From NCBI RefSeq assembly GCF_047149785.1, contig NZ_BAAGBE010000001.1, positions 1,240,001-1,304,000 of the forward strand: a stretch of 64,000 bases of DNA, read 5' to 3'. How positions within the stretch are numbered: position 1 is the first letter of the stretch; every line of letters begins with the position of its first letter. Positions 48,202 through 57,550 of this stretch are shown piece after piece. A program made the position numbers and the translations under genes. The stretch comes from Nitrobacter sp047149785 (GTDB taxonomy: Bacteria > Pseudomonadota > Alphaproteobacteria > Rhizobiales > Xanthobacteraceae). A model generated the notes under the pieces. The model saw only the letters and a program-made list of their open reading frames with translations. It was not told the DNA's origin and did no database searches.

Positions 48202-48223
48202 CTTCCCTCAACGGAGAGGGAAG
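48202..48223 (+). repeat. Small hairpin between pdhC and lpd
   Basis: CTTCCCTC (48202-48209), a six-base loop and GAGGGAAG (48216-48223) form a perfect eight-base stem. It starts seven bases after the pdhC stop, without a T-run. It may attenuate or stabilise the mRNA, or be a degenerate copy of the repeat type seen in the pdhC linker. Confidence 0.65.
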
Positions 48224-48263
48224 GGAAGCCAGACAAGAATTCACTTCGGAATAGCGAATATCA

Positions 48264-49685
48264 ATGCCCGACACCTCCTTCGACGTCATCATCATCGGCT
48301 CCGGACCCGGCGGCTACGTCACCGCGATCCGTGCGGCGCAGCTCGGCTTCAAGACCGCGATCGTCGAGAAGCAGCATCTCGGCGGCATCTGCCTGAACTG
48401 GGGCTGCATCCCGACCAAGGCGCTGCTGCGCTCGGCGGAAATCTATCATTACATGCAGCACGCCAAGGATTACGGCCTGTCGGCGGAAAAGGTGAGCTAC
48501 GACCCGAAGGCCGTGGTGCAGCGCTCGCGCGGGGTTTCGAAGCGCCTCAACGAGGGCGTCGGCTTCCTGATGAAGAAGAACAAGGTCACCGTGATCTGGG
48601 GCGAGGCGTCGATCGACGCGCCGGGAAAGATCACGGTGAAGGCGGGCAGCGCCGATGCGCCGAAAGGCGTGCTCGGCGCAGGCAGCTATCAGGCCAGACA
48701 CATCATCGTCGCCACCGGCGCGCGGCCGCGCGCGCTGCCGGGGCTGGAGGGCGACAAGAAGCTGGTCTGGACCTACTTCGAGGCGATGGTCGCGCCGAAC
48801 ATTCCGAAGTCGCTGCTGGTCGTCGGCTCCGGCGCGATCGGCATCGAGTTCGCCTCGTTCTTCCGCACCATGGGAGCGGAGGTCACCGTTGTCGAGGTGC
48901 TGCCGCAGATCCTTCCCGTCGAGGATGCCGAGATCGCCGGCCTTGCCCGCAAGCAGTTCGAGAAGCAGGGCATCAGGATCATGACCTCAACCAAGGTCAC
49001 GAAGCTCGACAAGAAGGCCGACAGCGTCGTCGCCACCATCGACGCGGGCGACGGCAAGCCGGTCACCGCCGAGTTCGAGCGGGTGATTTCGGCGGTCGGC
49101 GTGGTCGGCAATATCGAGAACCTTGGTCTTGAGAAACTCGGCGTGAAAACCGACCGCGGCTGCATCGTGATCGACGGCTACGGCAGGACCAGCGTGCCCG
49201 GCATCTATGCCATCGGCGACGTCGCGGGACCGCCCATGTTGGCGCACAAGGCCGAGCACGAGGGGGTCGTCTGCATCGAGGCGATCAAGGGGCTGAAGCC
49301 GCACCCGATGGACAAGCTGCTGATCCCCGGCTGCACCTATTGCCACCCGCAGATCGCCTCCGTCGGCCTGACCGAGGCGAAGGCCAAGGAAGCGGGCAGG
49401 GACATCCGCGTCGGCCGCTTCCCGTTCGCCGGCAACGGCAAGGCCATTGCGCTTGGCGAGGATCAGGGGCTGGTGAAGGTGATCTTCGACAAGACAACCG
49501 GCCAGCTTCTGGGCGCTCATATGATCGGCGCGGAAGTCACCGAGCTGATCCAGGGCTATGTGGTGGCGATGAACCTCGAAACCACCGAGCAAGAGCTGAT
49601 GCACACCATCTTCCCGCATCCGACGCTGTCGGAAATGATGAAGGAAGCCGTGCTCGACGCCTACGGACGCGTGCTCAATATGTGA
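48264..49685 (+). CDS. lpd: Dihydrolipoyl dehydrogenase (PDH E3)
   Basis: FAD enzyme that reoxidises the lipoyl groups of E2 with NAD+. The 473-residue product has the FAD-binding GSGPGGY motif (12-18), redox-active C43 and C48 in GGICLNWGCIPTK, the NAD-binding GSGAIGIEFAS, a second FAD motif GIYAIGDVAGPPMLAHKA, and the C-terminal catalytic HTIFPHPTLSE. It lies 69 bases after pdhC. The following 624-base gap (49686-50309) has only GC-rich shadow frames and no gene I can support. Confidence 0.97.
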   Translation: MPDTSFDVIIIGSGPGGYVTAIRAAQLGFKTAIVEKQHLGGICLNWGCIPTKALLRSAEIYHYMQHAKDYGLSAEKVSYDPKAVVQRSRGVSKRLNEGVGFLMKKNKVTVIWGEASIDAPGKITVKAGSADAPKGVLGAGSYQARHIIVATGARPRALPGLEGDKKLVWTYFEAMVAPNIPKSLLVVGSGAIGIEFASFFRTMGAEVTVVEVLPQILPVEDAEIAGLARKQFEKQGIRIMTSTKVTKLDKKADSVVATIDAGDGKPVTAEFERVISAVGVVGNIENLGLEKLGVKTDRGCIVIDGYGRTSVPGIYAIGDVAGPPMLAHKAEHEGVVCIEAIKGLKPHPMDKLLIPGCTYCHPQIASVGLTEAKAKEAGRDIRVGRFPFAGNGKAIALGEDQGLVKVIFDKTTGQLLGAHMIGAEVTELIQGYVVAMNLETTEQELMHTIFPHPTLSEMMKEAVLDAYGRVLNM

Positions 49686-50309
49686 GGCGGAACGCCCGCA
49701 TTGAACAGCGACGCGGGCGGCGCGGTACCGGGCTTTCGCGGCAGGGGCGAAGCAAGGCGATCACCGGCGTGAAAGCCGCCGGCACATGGTTGCCGAGCGG
49801 TTACTCTTGTTGCCGGGGCGCAACACCATTTGAACATTTAACCCTGCGAACAGGTGGCTCTTGCAGACGCCGCTATTTAGCCACACCACTTCGTGAATTA
49901 TTCTAATGTCGGCTGAAAAGGCGGTGCTCATGACGGCTGGGGACATCCCTTGCCAAAGCGTCCGGCCAAAAAGAGACCGGCACGGGGAACAGGTTCGCGA
50001 TGGGCGTCGAGACAGGCATCAACGGCAGGCTGGCGAACCGCCACGCGACGGAAGCGCGGGAGCGCGCGATCCATTGCCTGCGCCATGCCGCAGGATCGAC
50101 CGGGCGGCAGGTCCGTCGGCCCTTCGGTCTCGCCGGCATCGCCGCGGTCGTCGGGACACTTGACGTAAATTTGACCGACACCGGACCCGCCGAACGAAAG
50201 ACCAATTGGCAGCGTCGCGCGACCAATCATACATTTGTTGTGCTCAGTAAATACGCCCAGCGGATCGGGCCGTCAGCCCATTCGGACGTGGCGTACGAGA
50301 AATTGCGTC

Positions 50310-51131
50310 ATGTGGACGTCTAGGAGCGGAGTTCTTGTTGTGTTGGCGTGGGGCGCGGTCTGCGCCAGCGTGTCAGCGTACGCTTTTGACGGAACGGTGG
50401 CCGGCCAGCAAGATGCCACCGCCGCGGCGCTCCCCGTGGCCGCCGCGCCTCTCGCCGGCGGCGAGACGCTGAAGAAGGCGGTCCCCTCGAGCACCTCGCT
50501 GACGGCCCTGCAATATGCCGCCGAGGGCGGGCATCCCATTGCCCAGTGGCGGCTGGGGCGGATGTACGCGAACGGTGACGGCGTCACCCAGGACGATCTG
50601 CGCGCCTTCGAGTACTTCAGCCGCGTCGCGAATGCCCATGCCGAGGACAGTCCATCGGCGCCGCAGGCCGCGGTTGTCGCCAATGCGTTCGTCGCGCTCG
50701 GGCGCTATTACCTCCAGGGGATCCCCAACTCGAAGGTCAAGCGCGACGCCGAGCGCGCGCGCGAGATGTTCTCCTATGCCGCCTCCTATTTCGGCAACGC
50801 CGATGCGCAGTACGATCTGGCCCGGCTTTATCTCAAGGGCGTCGGAGCCCCGCACGACGTCAAGTATGGCGCCCGCTGGCTGGGTCTCGCGGCTCAGAAA
50901 GGCCAGCACGAGGCCCAGGCGATGCTGGGCAAGATGTTGTTCTCGGGCGATCAGTTGCCGCGCCAGGCGGCGCGCGGATTGATGTGGCTGACGCTGGCGC
51001 GCGATGCCGCCCAGCCGGGCGAGACCTGGATCACCGAGAGCTACAACAAGGCGATCGCGAAGGCCTCGGAGGACGACCGCGCCATGGCGCTGCAGATGCT
51101 GGAGCACTGGGTGCAGGGGCGGCGGGACTGA
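50310..51131 (+). CDS. exoR: Sel1-repeat periplasmic protein, ExoR-like
   Basis: A 273-residue exported protein of tandem Sel1-like repeats, e.g. ALQYAAEGGHPIAQWRLGRMYANGDGVTQDD (about 67-97), AQYDLARLYLKGVGAP and EAQAMLGKMLFSGDQLPRQ. The architecture and block order resemble rhizobial ExoR, the periplasmic inhibitor of the ExoS/ChvI two-component system; this is assignment by resemblance. The signal peptide (MWTSRSGVLVVLAWGAVCASVSAYA) supports ATG 50310; an upstream in-frame start at 50235 does not give one at the N-terminus. No exoS or chvI is in the window. Confidence 0.8.
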   Translation: MWTSRSGVLVVLAWGAVCASVSAYAFDGTVAGQQDATAAALPVAAAPLAGGETLKKAVPSSTSLTALQYAAEGGHPIAQWRLGRMYANGDGVTQDDLRAFEYFSRVANAHAEDSPSAPQAAVVANAFVALGRYYLQGIPNSKVKRDAERAREMFSYAASYFGNADAQYDLARLYLKGVGAPHDVKYGARWLGLAAQKGQHEAQAMLGKMLFSGDQLPRQAARGLMWLTLARDAAQPGETWITESYNKAIAKASEDDRAMALQMLEHWVQGRRD

Positions 51132-51172
51132 GGACGAGACCCCATTCCTGGGTGCGACACCTTTCCACGACG

Positions 51173-51294
51173 TCGTCCCTGCGAACGCAGGGACCCTTAA
51201 ATTCCTGACATCGCAATTGTACCGTGGCGTCCGACACGGCGGTCCGAACGGCCGTGGCTCGGGCCATCAGTGGGTCCCACGTTCGCAGGGACGA
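51173..51294. repeat. Inverted repeat pair between exoR-like gene and xthA
   Basis: The left arm TCGTCCCTGCGAACGCAGGG (51173-51192, continuing ACCC) is complementary, with a one-base gap and a mismatch, to the right arm GGGTCCCACGTTCGCAGGGA (51272-51291, continuing CGA). Each arm also contains a small internal palindrome. The arms enclose about 75 bases in the 192-base gap between convergent genes. It is of a type I recognise from Bradyrhizobium-family intergenic DNA. Confidence 0.8.
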
Positions 51295-51323
51295 CCGGGA
51301 CATCTGGCCCTGGATTTTGATGG

Positions 51324-52115
51324 TCAGGCGGCGTCCAGATCGAGGTCGATCCATACCGGAACATGATCCGACGCCTTCTCCCACCCACGGACATAGCGAT
51401 CGATCCCGACCGCGCTGAGCCGGTCGCTGGCTTGAGGCGACAGCAGCAGGTGGTCGATCCGCAAGCCGTTGTTCTTCTGCCAGGCGCCGGCCTGATAATC
51501 CCAGAAGGTATATTCCCCGGCGGCGTCGGAGGCCGCGCGCAACGCATCGGTCAGGCCGAGCCCGAGCAGCGTCTGAAAGGCTTGCCGCGTCTGCGGCCGG
51601 AACAACGCATCGTCAACCCACGAGGCCGGATTGTAGACGTCGCGCGGCGCGGGGATGACGTTGAAGTCGCCGGCAAGCACGAAGGCTTCCTCGCTTTTCA
51701 GCCGCTCGCGTGAATATTCAATAAGCCGCGATATCCAACTGAGCTTATAAGGATACTTCTCGGTATTCGGCGGATTGCCGTTGGGCAGATAAAGGCAGGC
51801 GATCCGCACCACGCCGTGCTTGAGCGAGACCACGCCTTCGAGGAATCGCGACTGCACGTCGCCCTCGTCGCCGGCGAGCCGCGGCCGGGTCTCGTCGAAC
51901 GGGAATTTCGACAGCAGCGCCACGCCGTTGAAGGTCTTCTGGCCGTGCGTCACCACGTTGTAGCCGAGCGCCTCGATGGCCTCGCGCGGAAACTGCTCGT
52001 CGACGCATTTGGTTTCCTGAAGGCAGACGACATCCGGCGCGGTTTCCCCAAGCCAGGCGAGAAGGTGATCCAGCCGCTGCCGGATCGAATTGACGTTCCA
52101 GGTGGCTATGCGCAT
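51324..52115 (-). CDS. xthA: Exodeoxyribonuclease III
   Basis: AP endonuclease / 3'-5' exonuclease for base-excision repair. The 263-residue EEP-fold product has MRIATWNVNSIRQRL, the catalytic Glu in CLQETKC, the LYLPNGNPPNTEKY block, the Asp/Asn pair in LAGDFNVIP, and LRIDHLLLS and ASDHVPVW with the final catalytic Asp-His. ATG is at 52115. It converges with the ExoR-like gene and lies downstream of the erpA-like gene across a repeat. Confidence 0.96.
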   Translation of the reverse strand: MRIATWNVNSIRQRLDHLLAWLGETAPDVVCLQETKCVDEQFPREAIEALGYNVVTHGQKTFNGVALLSKFPFDETRPRLAGDEGDVQSRFLEGVVSLKHGVVRIACLYLPNGNPPNTEKYPYKLSWISRLIEYSRERLKSEEAFVLAGDFNVIPAPRDVYNPASWVDDALFRPQTRQAFQTLLGLGLTDALRAASDAAGEYTFWDYQAGAWQKNNGLRIDHLLLSPQASDRLSAVGIDRYVRGWEKASDHVPVWIDLDLDAA

Positions 52116-52128
52116 GGGGATTTCCGCG

Positions 52129-52177
52129 TGTCATCGCCGGACTTGGATCCGGCGCGGGTCAGGCCCGCGCATGACAG
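52129..52177. repeat. Compact palindromic repeat between xthA and erpA-like gene
   Basis: The outer TGTCAT/ATGACA pair encloses two hairpins: GCCGG/CCGGC (about 52136-52153) and GCGGG/CCCGC. It fills most of the 66-base gap between the two minus-strand genes and probably forms a structured spacer in the RNA. Confidence 0.75.
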
Positions 52178-52181
52178 GGAG

Positions 52182-52514
52182 CTAGATTGAGAAGCTGGTG
52201 CCGCAGCCGCAGGACGCGGTGGCGTTCGGATTGACCACCCTGAACGACGCCCCGATCAGGTCATCGACGAAATCGACTTCGGAACCGCTCAGGAACGGGA
52301 CCGAGGCGGGATCGACGAGAACCACGGCGGTGTCGCGCGCGATCACCAGGTCGTCGTCGGCCTTGGCGCGCTCGATATCGAACTTGTACTGAAAACCCGA
52401 GCAGCCGCCGCCTTCGACGCTGATGCGCATCATGGCGCCTTCGCCTTCGGACTTGAGGATCTCCCCGATCCGGCGCGCCGCGCGTTCGCTGACGGTGATG
52501 TTGGCTTCGGTCAT
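52182..52514 (-). CDS. erpA: A-type iron-sulfur carrier (ErpA/IscA-like)
   Basis: Carries iron-sulfur clusters to target proteins. The 110-residue product has the three conserved cysteines: C38 (GGGCSGFQ) and C102/C104 (ASCGCGTSF). I chose ATG 52514 (MTEANITVSERAARRIGEIL), where the family fold begins; the longer ORF from 52574 adds 20 unrelated residues. ErpA and IscA cannot be separated confidently by sequence alone. It is divergent from dgt across a 111-base gap. Confidence 0.93.
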   Translation of the reverse strand: MTEANITVSERAARRIGEILKSEGEGAMMRISVEGGGCSGFQYKFDIERAKADDDLVIARDTAVVLVDPASVPFLSGSEVDFVDDLIGASFRVVNPNATASCGCGTSFSI

Positions 52515-52625
52515 CGGGCGACTCCGTGTGCGGTAGCGGGCATTGTCCAATATTTTGCAATGCCCGCAAGCCATAGTTAAGTGCCCCGGGCGTGAGAATC
52601 AAACGATCGGAAGGGGCAAATCGCC

Positions 52626-53840
52626 GTGTCAGTCGGAATGGCAGCTCCCCGCGCGCCCTATGCCAGCGATCCGGACCGCAGCCGCGGCCGCCTGTTCGAA
52701 GAGCCGCCGAGCAGGACCCGCAGCGCGTTCCGGCGCGACTGCGACCGGGTGATCCATTCGACCGCGTTCCGGCGGCTGAAACACAAGACCCAGGTGTTCG
52801 TCTATCACGAAGGCGACCACTACCGGACCCGTCTCACCCATACCCTCGAGGTGGCCCAGATCGCCCGCGCGCTGGCCCGGCAGCTCGGGCTGGACGAGGA
52901 CCTGACGGAGGCGCTGGCGCTGGCGCACGATCTCGGCCATCCCCCGTTCGGCCACGCCGGCGAGCGGGCGCTGGACGCCTGCCTCGATGCGTTCGGCGGG
53001 TTCGATCACAATGCGCAGACGCTGCGGATTGTGACACTTCTGGAGCACCGCTATCCGGATTTCGACGGCCTCAATCTGACCTGGGAAACGCTGGAAGGGG
53101 TGGTCAAGCACAACGGTCCGCTCACCGACCGCGAGGGAAACGCGGTCGGGCGTTATCGGCGGCGCGGCGTCCCTATCGGCATCGCTGATTTCAACCGCCG
53201 TTACGATCTGGAACTGTGGAGTTTCGCCTCGCTCGAGGCCCAGGTCGCGGCGATCGCCGACGACATCGCCTACGATGCCCACGACATCGACGACGGCCTG
53301 CGGGCCGGGCTGTTCGCCGTGGATGACCTGAAGGCGATGCCGCTGACCGCGGCGATGATCGCGGAGATCGCCCGGCGCCACCCCCGGCTGGACGACGTCC
53401 GGCGCGGCGCCGAGCTGGTGCGCGAGCTGATCTCCTATCTGATCATGGCGGTGATCTCGGAAGCGGGCAGGCGACTTGCCGATGCCCGGCCGGGGTCGGT
53501 GGACGAGGTGCGCCGCCATGGTCAGGCGCTGGTCGCGTTTCCACCCGGGGCGGCCGAGGCGGAGGCCCTGATCAAGGCGTTCCTCAGACAGCGGATGTAT
53601 CGTCACCCCCGCGTCATGCATGTGATGGACGAGGCTGAAGCTCTGGTCCAGGATCTGTTCGGCCGTTACCGCGATGACCCGGCGGCGCTTCCCGCCGAAT
53701 GGTTGCCGGAGGACGGCGACAGCCCCGAGCTTGATGCCGGGAGAGCGCGCCGGATCGGCAATTTCATCGCGGGAATGACGGATCGTTTTGCCATCACCGA
53801 GCATCGCAGGCTTTTTGACTCGACCCCGGAATTGCGTTAG
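52626..53840 (+). CDS. dgt: dGTPase-like HD-domain triphosphohydrolase
   Basis: Hydrolyses dNTPs to nucleoside and triphosphate; the class-2 deoxyguanosinetriphosphatase-like family. The 404-residue product has RVIHSTAFRRLKHKTQVF, the HD-domain metal ligands in RTRLTHTLEVAQ and ALAHDLGHPPFGHAGE, and a conserved Asp in DIAYDAHDIDD. I chose GTG 52626, with GGAAGGGG about nine bases upstream; ATG 52638 is an alternative. It lies 37 bases upstream of argS, a conserved pairing in this family. Confidence 0.93.
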   Translation: MSVGMAAPRAPYASDPDRSRGRLFEEPPSRTRSAFRRDCDRVIHSTAFRRLKHKTQVFVYHEGDHYRTRLTHTLEVAQIARALARQLGLDEDLTEALALAHDLGHPPFGHAGERALDACLDAFGGFDHNAQTLRIVTLLEHRYPDFDGLNLTWETLEGVVKHNGPLTDREGNAVGRYRRRGVPIGIADFNRRYDLELWSFASLEAQVAAIADDIAYDAHDIDDGLRAGLFAVDDLKAMPLTAAMIAEIARRHPRLDDVRRGAELVRELISYLIMAVISEAGRRLADARPGSVDEVRRHGQALVAFPPGAAEAEALIKAFLRQRMYRHPRVMHVMDEAEALVQDLFGRYRDDPAALPAEWLPEDGDSPELDAGRARRIGNFIAGMTDRFAITEHRRLFDSTPELR

Positions 53841-53877
53841 GCGGCACGTCGTCCAGCTCCATCAAGTCGCAGATATC

Positions 53878-55671
53878 ATGACCAATTCCAGTCCATCGCA
53901 GCACCTTTTCGCAGACGTGCTGGCGCGGGTGCATACGGCATGCGCCGCGCTCGCGGAAGACGGCGCGCTGCCGGCGGGACTGGACCTGTCGCGGATCGTG
54001 GTCGAGCCGCCGAGGGATGCCTCGCACGGCGACATGGCGACCAACGCCGCGATGGTGCTGGCGAAGGACGCAAAGGCGAAGCCCCGCGATCTCGCGGACC
54101 GGATCGCAACGCGGTTGCGCGCCGACGGCCTGATCGACAAGGCCGAGATTGCCGGTCCCGGCTTCATCAACCTGACGCTGAGGCCGCACGTCTGGTCGGA
54201 TGCCCTGCGCGCGGTGCTGCGGGATGGCGCGGATTATGGCCGCAGCGCCATTGGCGCGGGCGGGAAGGTCAACGTCGAATACGTCTCCGCCAATCCGACC
54301 GGACCCATGCATGTCGGTCATTGCCGCGGCGCGGTGTTCGGCGACGCGCTGGCGAGCCTGCTCTCGTTCGCGGGCTATGAGGTAACGCGCGAATACTACA
54401 TCAACGACGCTGGCGCGCAGGTCGACGTGCTCGCGCGCTCGGCCTTCCTGCGCTACCGCGAGGCGTTGGGCGAGGACATCGGCGAAATCCCGGAAGGGCT
54501 TTATCCCGGCGACTATCTCGAGCCGGTCGGAGAGGCGCTCGCCGCCGGGCACGGCGACAAGCTGCTGAACGCGCCGGAGGCCGAGTGGCTGCCGGTCGCG
54601 CGCGCCAAAGCCATCGCCATGATGATGGAGATGATCAAGGGCGATCTCGCCGCGCTCAATATCACGCATGAGGTGTTCTTCTCGGAACGCTCGCTGATCG
54701 AGGGCGGCAGCGACCGCGTCGCCGCGACCATCGATTTCCTGCGCGGCAAGGGCGACGTTTACGAGGGACGGTTGCCGCCGCCGAAAGGCGCGCCGGTCGA
54801 GGATTACGAGGATCGCGAACAGACCCTGTTTCGCGCCACCGCCTATGGCGACGATGTCGATCGCCCGCTGAAGAAGTCGGATGGCGGCTATACCTATTTC
54901 GCGTCCGATATCGCCTATCACAAGACCAAGTTCGACCGCGGCTTTCTCAACATGGTCGATGTCTGGGGCGCCGATCATGGCGGCTACATCAAGCGCGTGC
55001 AGGCCGCGATCAAGGCGGTGACGGCAGGCAAGGCCAGCCTCGACGTCAAGATCGTGCAGCTCGTCAAGCTGTTGCGCAATGGCGAGCCGGTGAAAATGTC
55101 CAAGCGCTCCGGCGATTTCGTCACGCTGCGTGAAGTGGTGGATGAAGTCGGCTCCGACGCCGTGCGCTTCATGATGCTGTTCCGCAAGAACGACGCGGTG
55201 CTGGATTTCGACCTCGCCAGGGTGATCGAGCAGTCGAAGGACAACCCGGTGTTCTACGTCCAGTACGGTCACGCTCGCGGCTTCTCGATCTTCCGCAACG
55301 CGCGTGAGGCGTTTCCCGATTTGCCGGAGAGCGACACGGCGCGCAGGGACTTCCTTAGCGATGCTGCCGTCGAGCGCCTGACCGATCCGGCGGAACTCGG
55401 CTTGCTGCGGCGGCTCGCACTCTATCCGCGGACGATCGAAGCGGCCTCGATCGCCCATGAACCGCACCGGATCGCGTTCTATCTGTATGATCTCGCGAGC
55501 GAATTTCACGCGCTCTGGACGAAAGGGCGCGATTTGCCTCATTTACGCTTCATTATCAATAATGATGCAGAAATAACCAATGCTCGGCTGGCATTGGTTC
55601 AGGGCGTTGTTTCTGTTCTGGCATCGGGGCTTGCCGTTCTCGGCGTCCATGCGCCGAACGAGATGCGATAG
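53878..55671 (+). CDS. argS: Arginine--tRNA ligase
   Basis: Class I synthetase for tRNA-Arg. The 597-residue product has the N-terminal Add-1 domain, the HIGH-type motif in SANPTGPMHVGHCRG (about 138-152), the KMSKS-type motif VKMSKRSGD, and a C-terminal DALR anticodon-binding domain ending in VLGVHAPNEMR. I chose ATG 53878; an in-frame start at 53788 lies inside dgt. It is followed at 103 bases by the SPOR gene. Confidence 0.97.
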   Translation: MTNSSPSQHLFADVLARVHTACAALAEDGALPAGLDLSRIVVEPPRDASHGDMATNAAMVLAKDAKAKPRDLADRIATRLRADGLIDKAEIAGPGFINLTLRPHVWSDALRAVLRDGADYGRSAIGAGGKVNVEYVSANPTGPMHVGHCRGAVFGDALASLLSFAGYEVTREYYINDAGAQVDVLARSAFLRYREALGEDIGEIPEGLYPGDYLEPVGEALAAGHGDKLLNAPEAEWLPVARAKAIAMMMEMIKGDLAALNITHEVFFSERSLIEGGSDRVAATIDFLRGKGDVYEGRLPPPKGAPVEDYEDREQTLFRATAYGDDVDRPLKKSDGGYTYFASDIAYHKTKFDRGFLNMVDVWGADHGGYIKRVQAAIKAVTAGKASLDVKIVQLVKLLRNGEPVKMSKRSGDFVTLREVVDEVGSDAVRFMMLFRKNDAVLDFDLARVIEQSKDNPVFYVQYGHARGFSIFRNAREAFPDLPESDTARRDFLSDAAVERLTDPAELGLLRRLALYPRTIEAASIAHEPHRIAFYLYDLASEFHALWTKGRDLPHLRFIINNDAEITNARLALVQGVVSVLASGLAVLGVHAPNEMR

Positions 55672-55774
55672 TGGGGTACAGCCGACACGAGGGGGTTTGG
55701 TGACGGCTTGATTGGCTGCTGTTTCGTTTAGAACGAGCGAGTTGGCGCCTTTCCGGAAGGGACGCGACATCACG

Positions 55775-57220
55775 ATGGCTCATCGATACCAGGACAGATC
55801 TTTCCGGGACGACGGCGAGTACGGGCGCGACGATTACGGACGCGACGAGCGCCGCGCGAGCGGCCCGGCGGAAACCGATCCGCTCGCGGAACTCGCCCGG
55901 TTGATCGGACAGACCGATCCCTTCGCCGACGTCAAACGAAGCGCGCCGCCGCCAGCTCCCGCGGATGATCCGGTCGATCACTTCGAGCATCGCTTCGATC
56001 CGGTCGAAGACGATGCCGAACCCTCCGGTCAGCGGCCCGCCGTCATGGATTCAAAGACGGATGGTTCAGCCCGATCCGCCGCAGGACGTCTCCGCCGGCG
56101 CCGCTCCGCGGTCTTGCGCCGCGCGGCGGTCTATCCCGACAACGAGCCGCATGTTCAGCATCACGAGCCTGAGTCCTATCATGAGGCCGCCGATCGCTAC
56201 GACGACGTGCTGTTCGGTCGGCTGCCCGACGGGCGGGACGCGCATGCGTATGAAGACCAGTTTCCTCCCGAGCGTTATCCGGAAGCACCGTTCGATTATC
56301 AGGGTTACGGAGAGGTGGAGGACGAACCTGCACCCCGGCGTCGCGGCGGGATGGCGACGGTGGTCGCTGTTTTGGCGCTCGCGGTCATCGGCACCGGGGC
56401 GGCCTACGCTTACCGCAACTATGCCGGTACGGCCCGAAGCGGTGCGCCGCCGGTCATCAAGGCCGATGCCGAGCCCAACAAGATTCTTCCGCAAAGGGTC
56501 GGCTCGGGCGATGCCGTCGGCAAGTTGATCCAGGACCGGATGTCCACGGAGGACGGCACCGAGCAGATGGTGTCGCGTGAAGAGCAGCCCGTCGACGTCA
56601 AGGACGCCACGACCTCTGGTCCACGCGTGGTATTTCCGCCGCTGAACCAGAACACCAATCCGCCGCCGGCGGCGAGCGTGACGCCGAATGTCAGGCCTCC
56701 CGCAACGGTTGCGAACGGGACTGTCGCGGGCGATGAACCGCGCAGGGTCAGGACGTTGACGGTGCGCGGCGATCAGTCCGACCTCGCAGCCGCGGCCGTC
56801 GCCCGGCCCGAAACTCCGGCAGCGCCTGTCGCGCCGCCCGCTCGACATGCGCCTCCTGCCACCACTGCACCTGCTGGAAACGTGCCGCTGGCGCTGTCGC
56901 CGCAGGCCGAACCGCGGATGCAGGTGGCTTCGACCAATCCGGGCCAGCACGCTCCGGCCGTAGCCGGGACCGGCGGCTATCTCGTCCAGATCTCCTCGCA
57001 ACGGAACGAGGCCGATGCGCAGGCCTCTTTCCGGGCGCTGCAGCACAAATTCCCCTCGGTGCTGGGTTCGCGGAGTGCACTGGTCAAACGCGCCGACCTT
57101 GGCGCCAAGGGTGTCTATTACCGCGCCATGGTCGGGCCGTTCGGCTCGTCCGAAGAGGCCTCGCGCTTCTGCGGCAGCCTCAAATCGGCCGGCGGACAGT
57201 GCGTCATCCAAAGGAATTAA
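55775..57220 (+). CDS. SPOR-domain cell envelope protein (complete copy)
   Basis: A 481-residue bitopic protein. It has a charged, disordered cytoplasmic N-terminus (MAHRYQDRSFRDDGEYGRDD), one transmembrane helix (about 193-212, MATVVAVLALAVIGTGAAYA), a Pro/Ala-rich periplasmic stretch, and a C-terminal SPOR domain (about 400-481, from GTGGYLVQISSQRNEADAQ). SPOR domains bind denuded glycan at the septum. I chose ATG 55775, since an in-frame start at 55712 adds 21 unlikely residues. From residue 243 onward the sequence is duplicated downstream (58944-59645). It precedes nagZ. Confidence 0.92.
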   Translation: MAHRYQDRSFRDDGEYGRDDYGRDERRASGPAETDPLAELARLIGQTDPFADVKRSAPPPAPADDPVDHFEHRFDPVEDDAEPSGQRPAVMDSKTDGSARSAAGRLRRRRSAVLRRAAVYPDNEPHVQHHEPESYHEAADRYDDVLFGRLPDGRDAHAYEDQFPPERYPEAPFDYQGYGEVEDEPAPRRRGGMATVVAVLALAVIGTGAAYAYRNYAGTARSGAPPVIKADAEPNKILPQRVGSGDAVGKLIQDRMSTEDGTEQMVSREEQPVDVKDATTSGPRVVFPPLNQNTNPPPAASVTPNVRPPATVANGTVAGDEPRRVRTLTVRGDQSDLAAAAVARPETPAAPVAPPARHAPPATTAPAGNVPLALSPQAEPRMQVASTNPGQHAPAVAGTGGYLVQISSQRNEADAQASFRALQHKFPSVLGSRSALVKRADLGAKGVYYRAMVGPFGSSEEASRFCGSLKSAGGQCVIQRN

Positions 57221-57246
57221 CGGCGGTTTCCTTGACGCTCGCCGTT

Positions 57247-57550
57247 GACGCAAGCTAATCGGCGCCATGGCTGCGCGCGCATTTATTACCGGTACGTCGG
57301 GGCTGACCCTGACGGCGCAGGAGCGCGAGTTCCTGCGCGACGAACGGCCCTGGGGCTACATCCTGTTCAAGAGGAATGTCGACAATCCCCTGCAGGTTGC
57401 TCGTCTGGTTCAAGATTTTAGAGAAACTGTCGGCGATGCCGATGCCCCGGTCCTGATCGATCAGGAAGGCGGCCGGGTGCAACGCCTGAGTCCGCCGCAC
57501 TGGCCGGTCTACCCGCCGGGCGCGGTGTTCGGCGCTCTCTATGATCGCGA
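57247..57550 (+). repeat. Source copy of the nagZ 5' fragment
   Basis: These 304 bases, from 20 bases before the nagZ copy 1 start through codon 95, recur at 58639-58942 with a constant offset of 1392. The only mismatch I see is G at 57365 against T at 58757. Confidence 0.95.

Noticed and set aside
49903..50230. Overlapping small ORFs on both strands after lpd
   Set aside because: Several frames are open together, as expected of GC-rich DNA. None has a convincing ribosome binding site or recognisable motif. A TTG-started basic 72-residue frame (49950) was considered and left out.
53794..55542. 582-codon minus-strand open frame
   Set aside because: It is antisense to argS, whose motifs and length are complete; codon-bias shadow.
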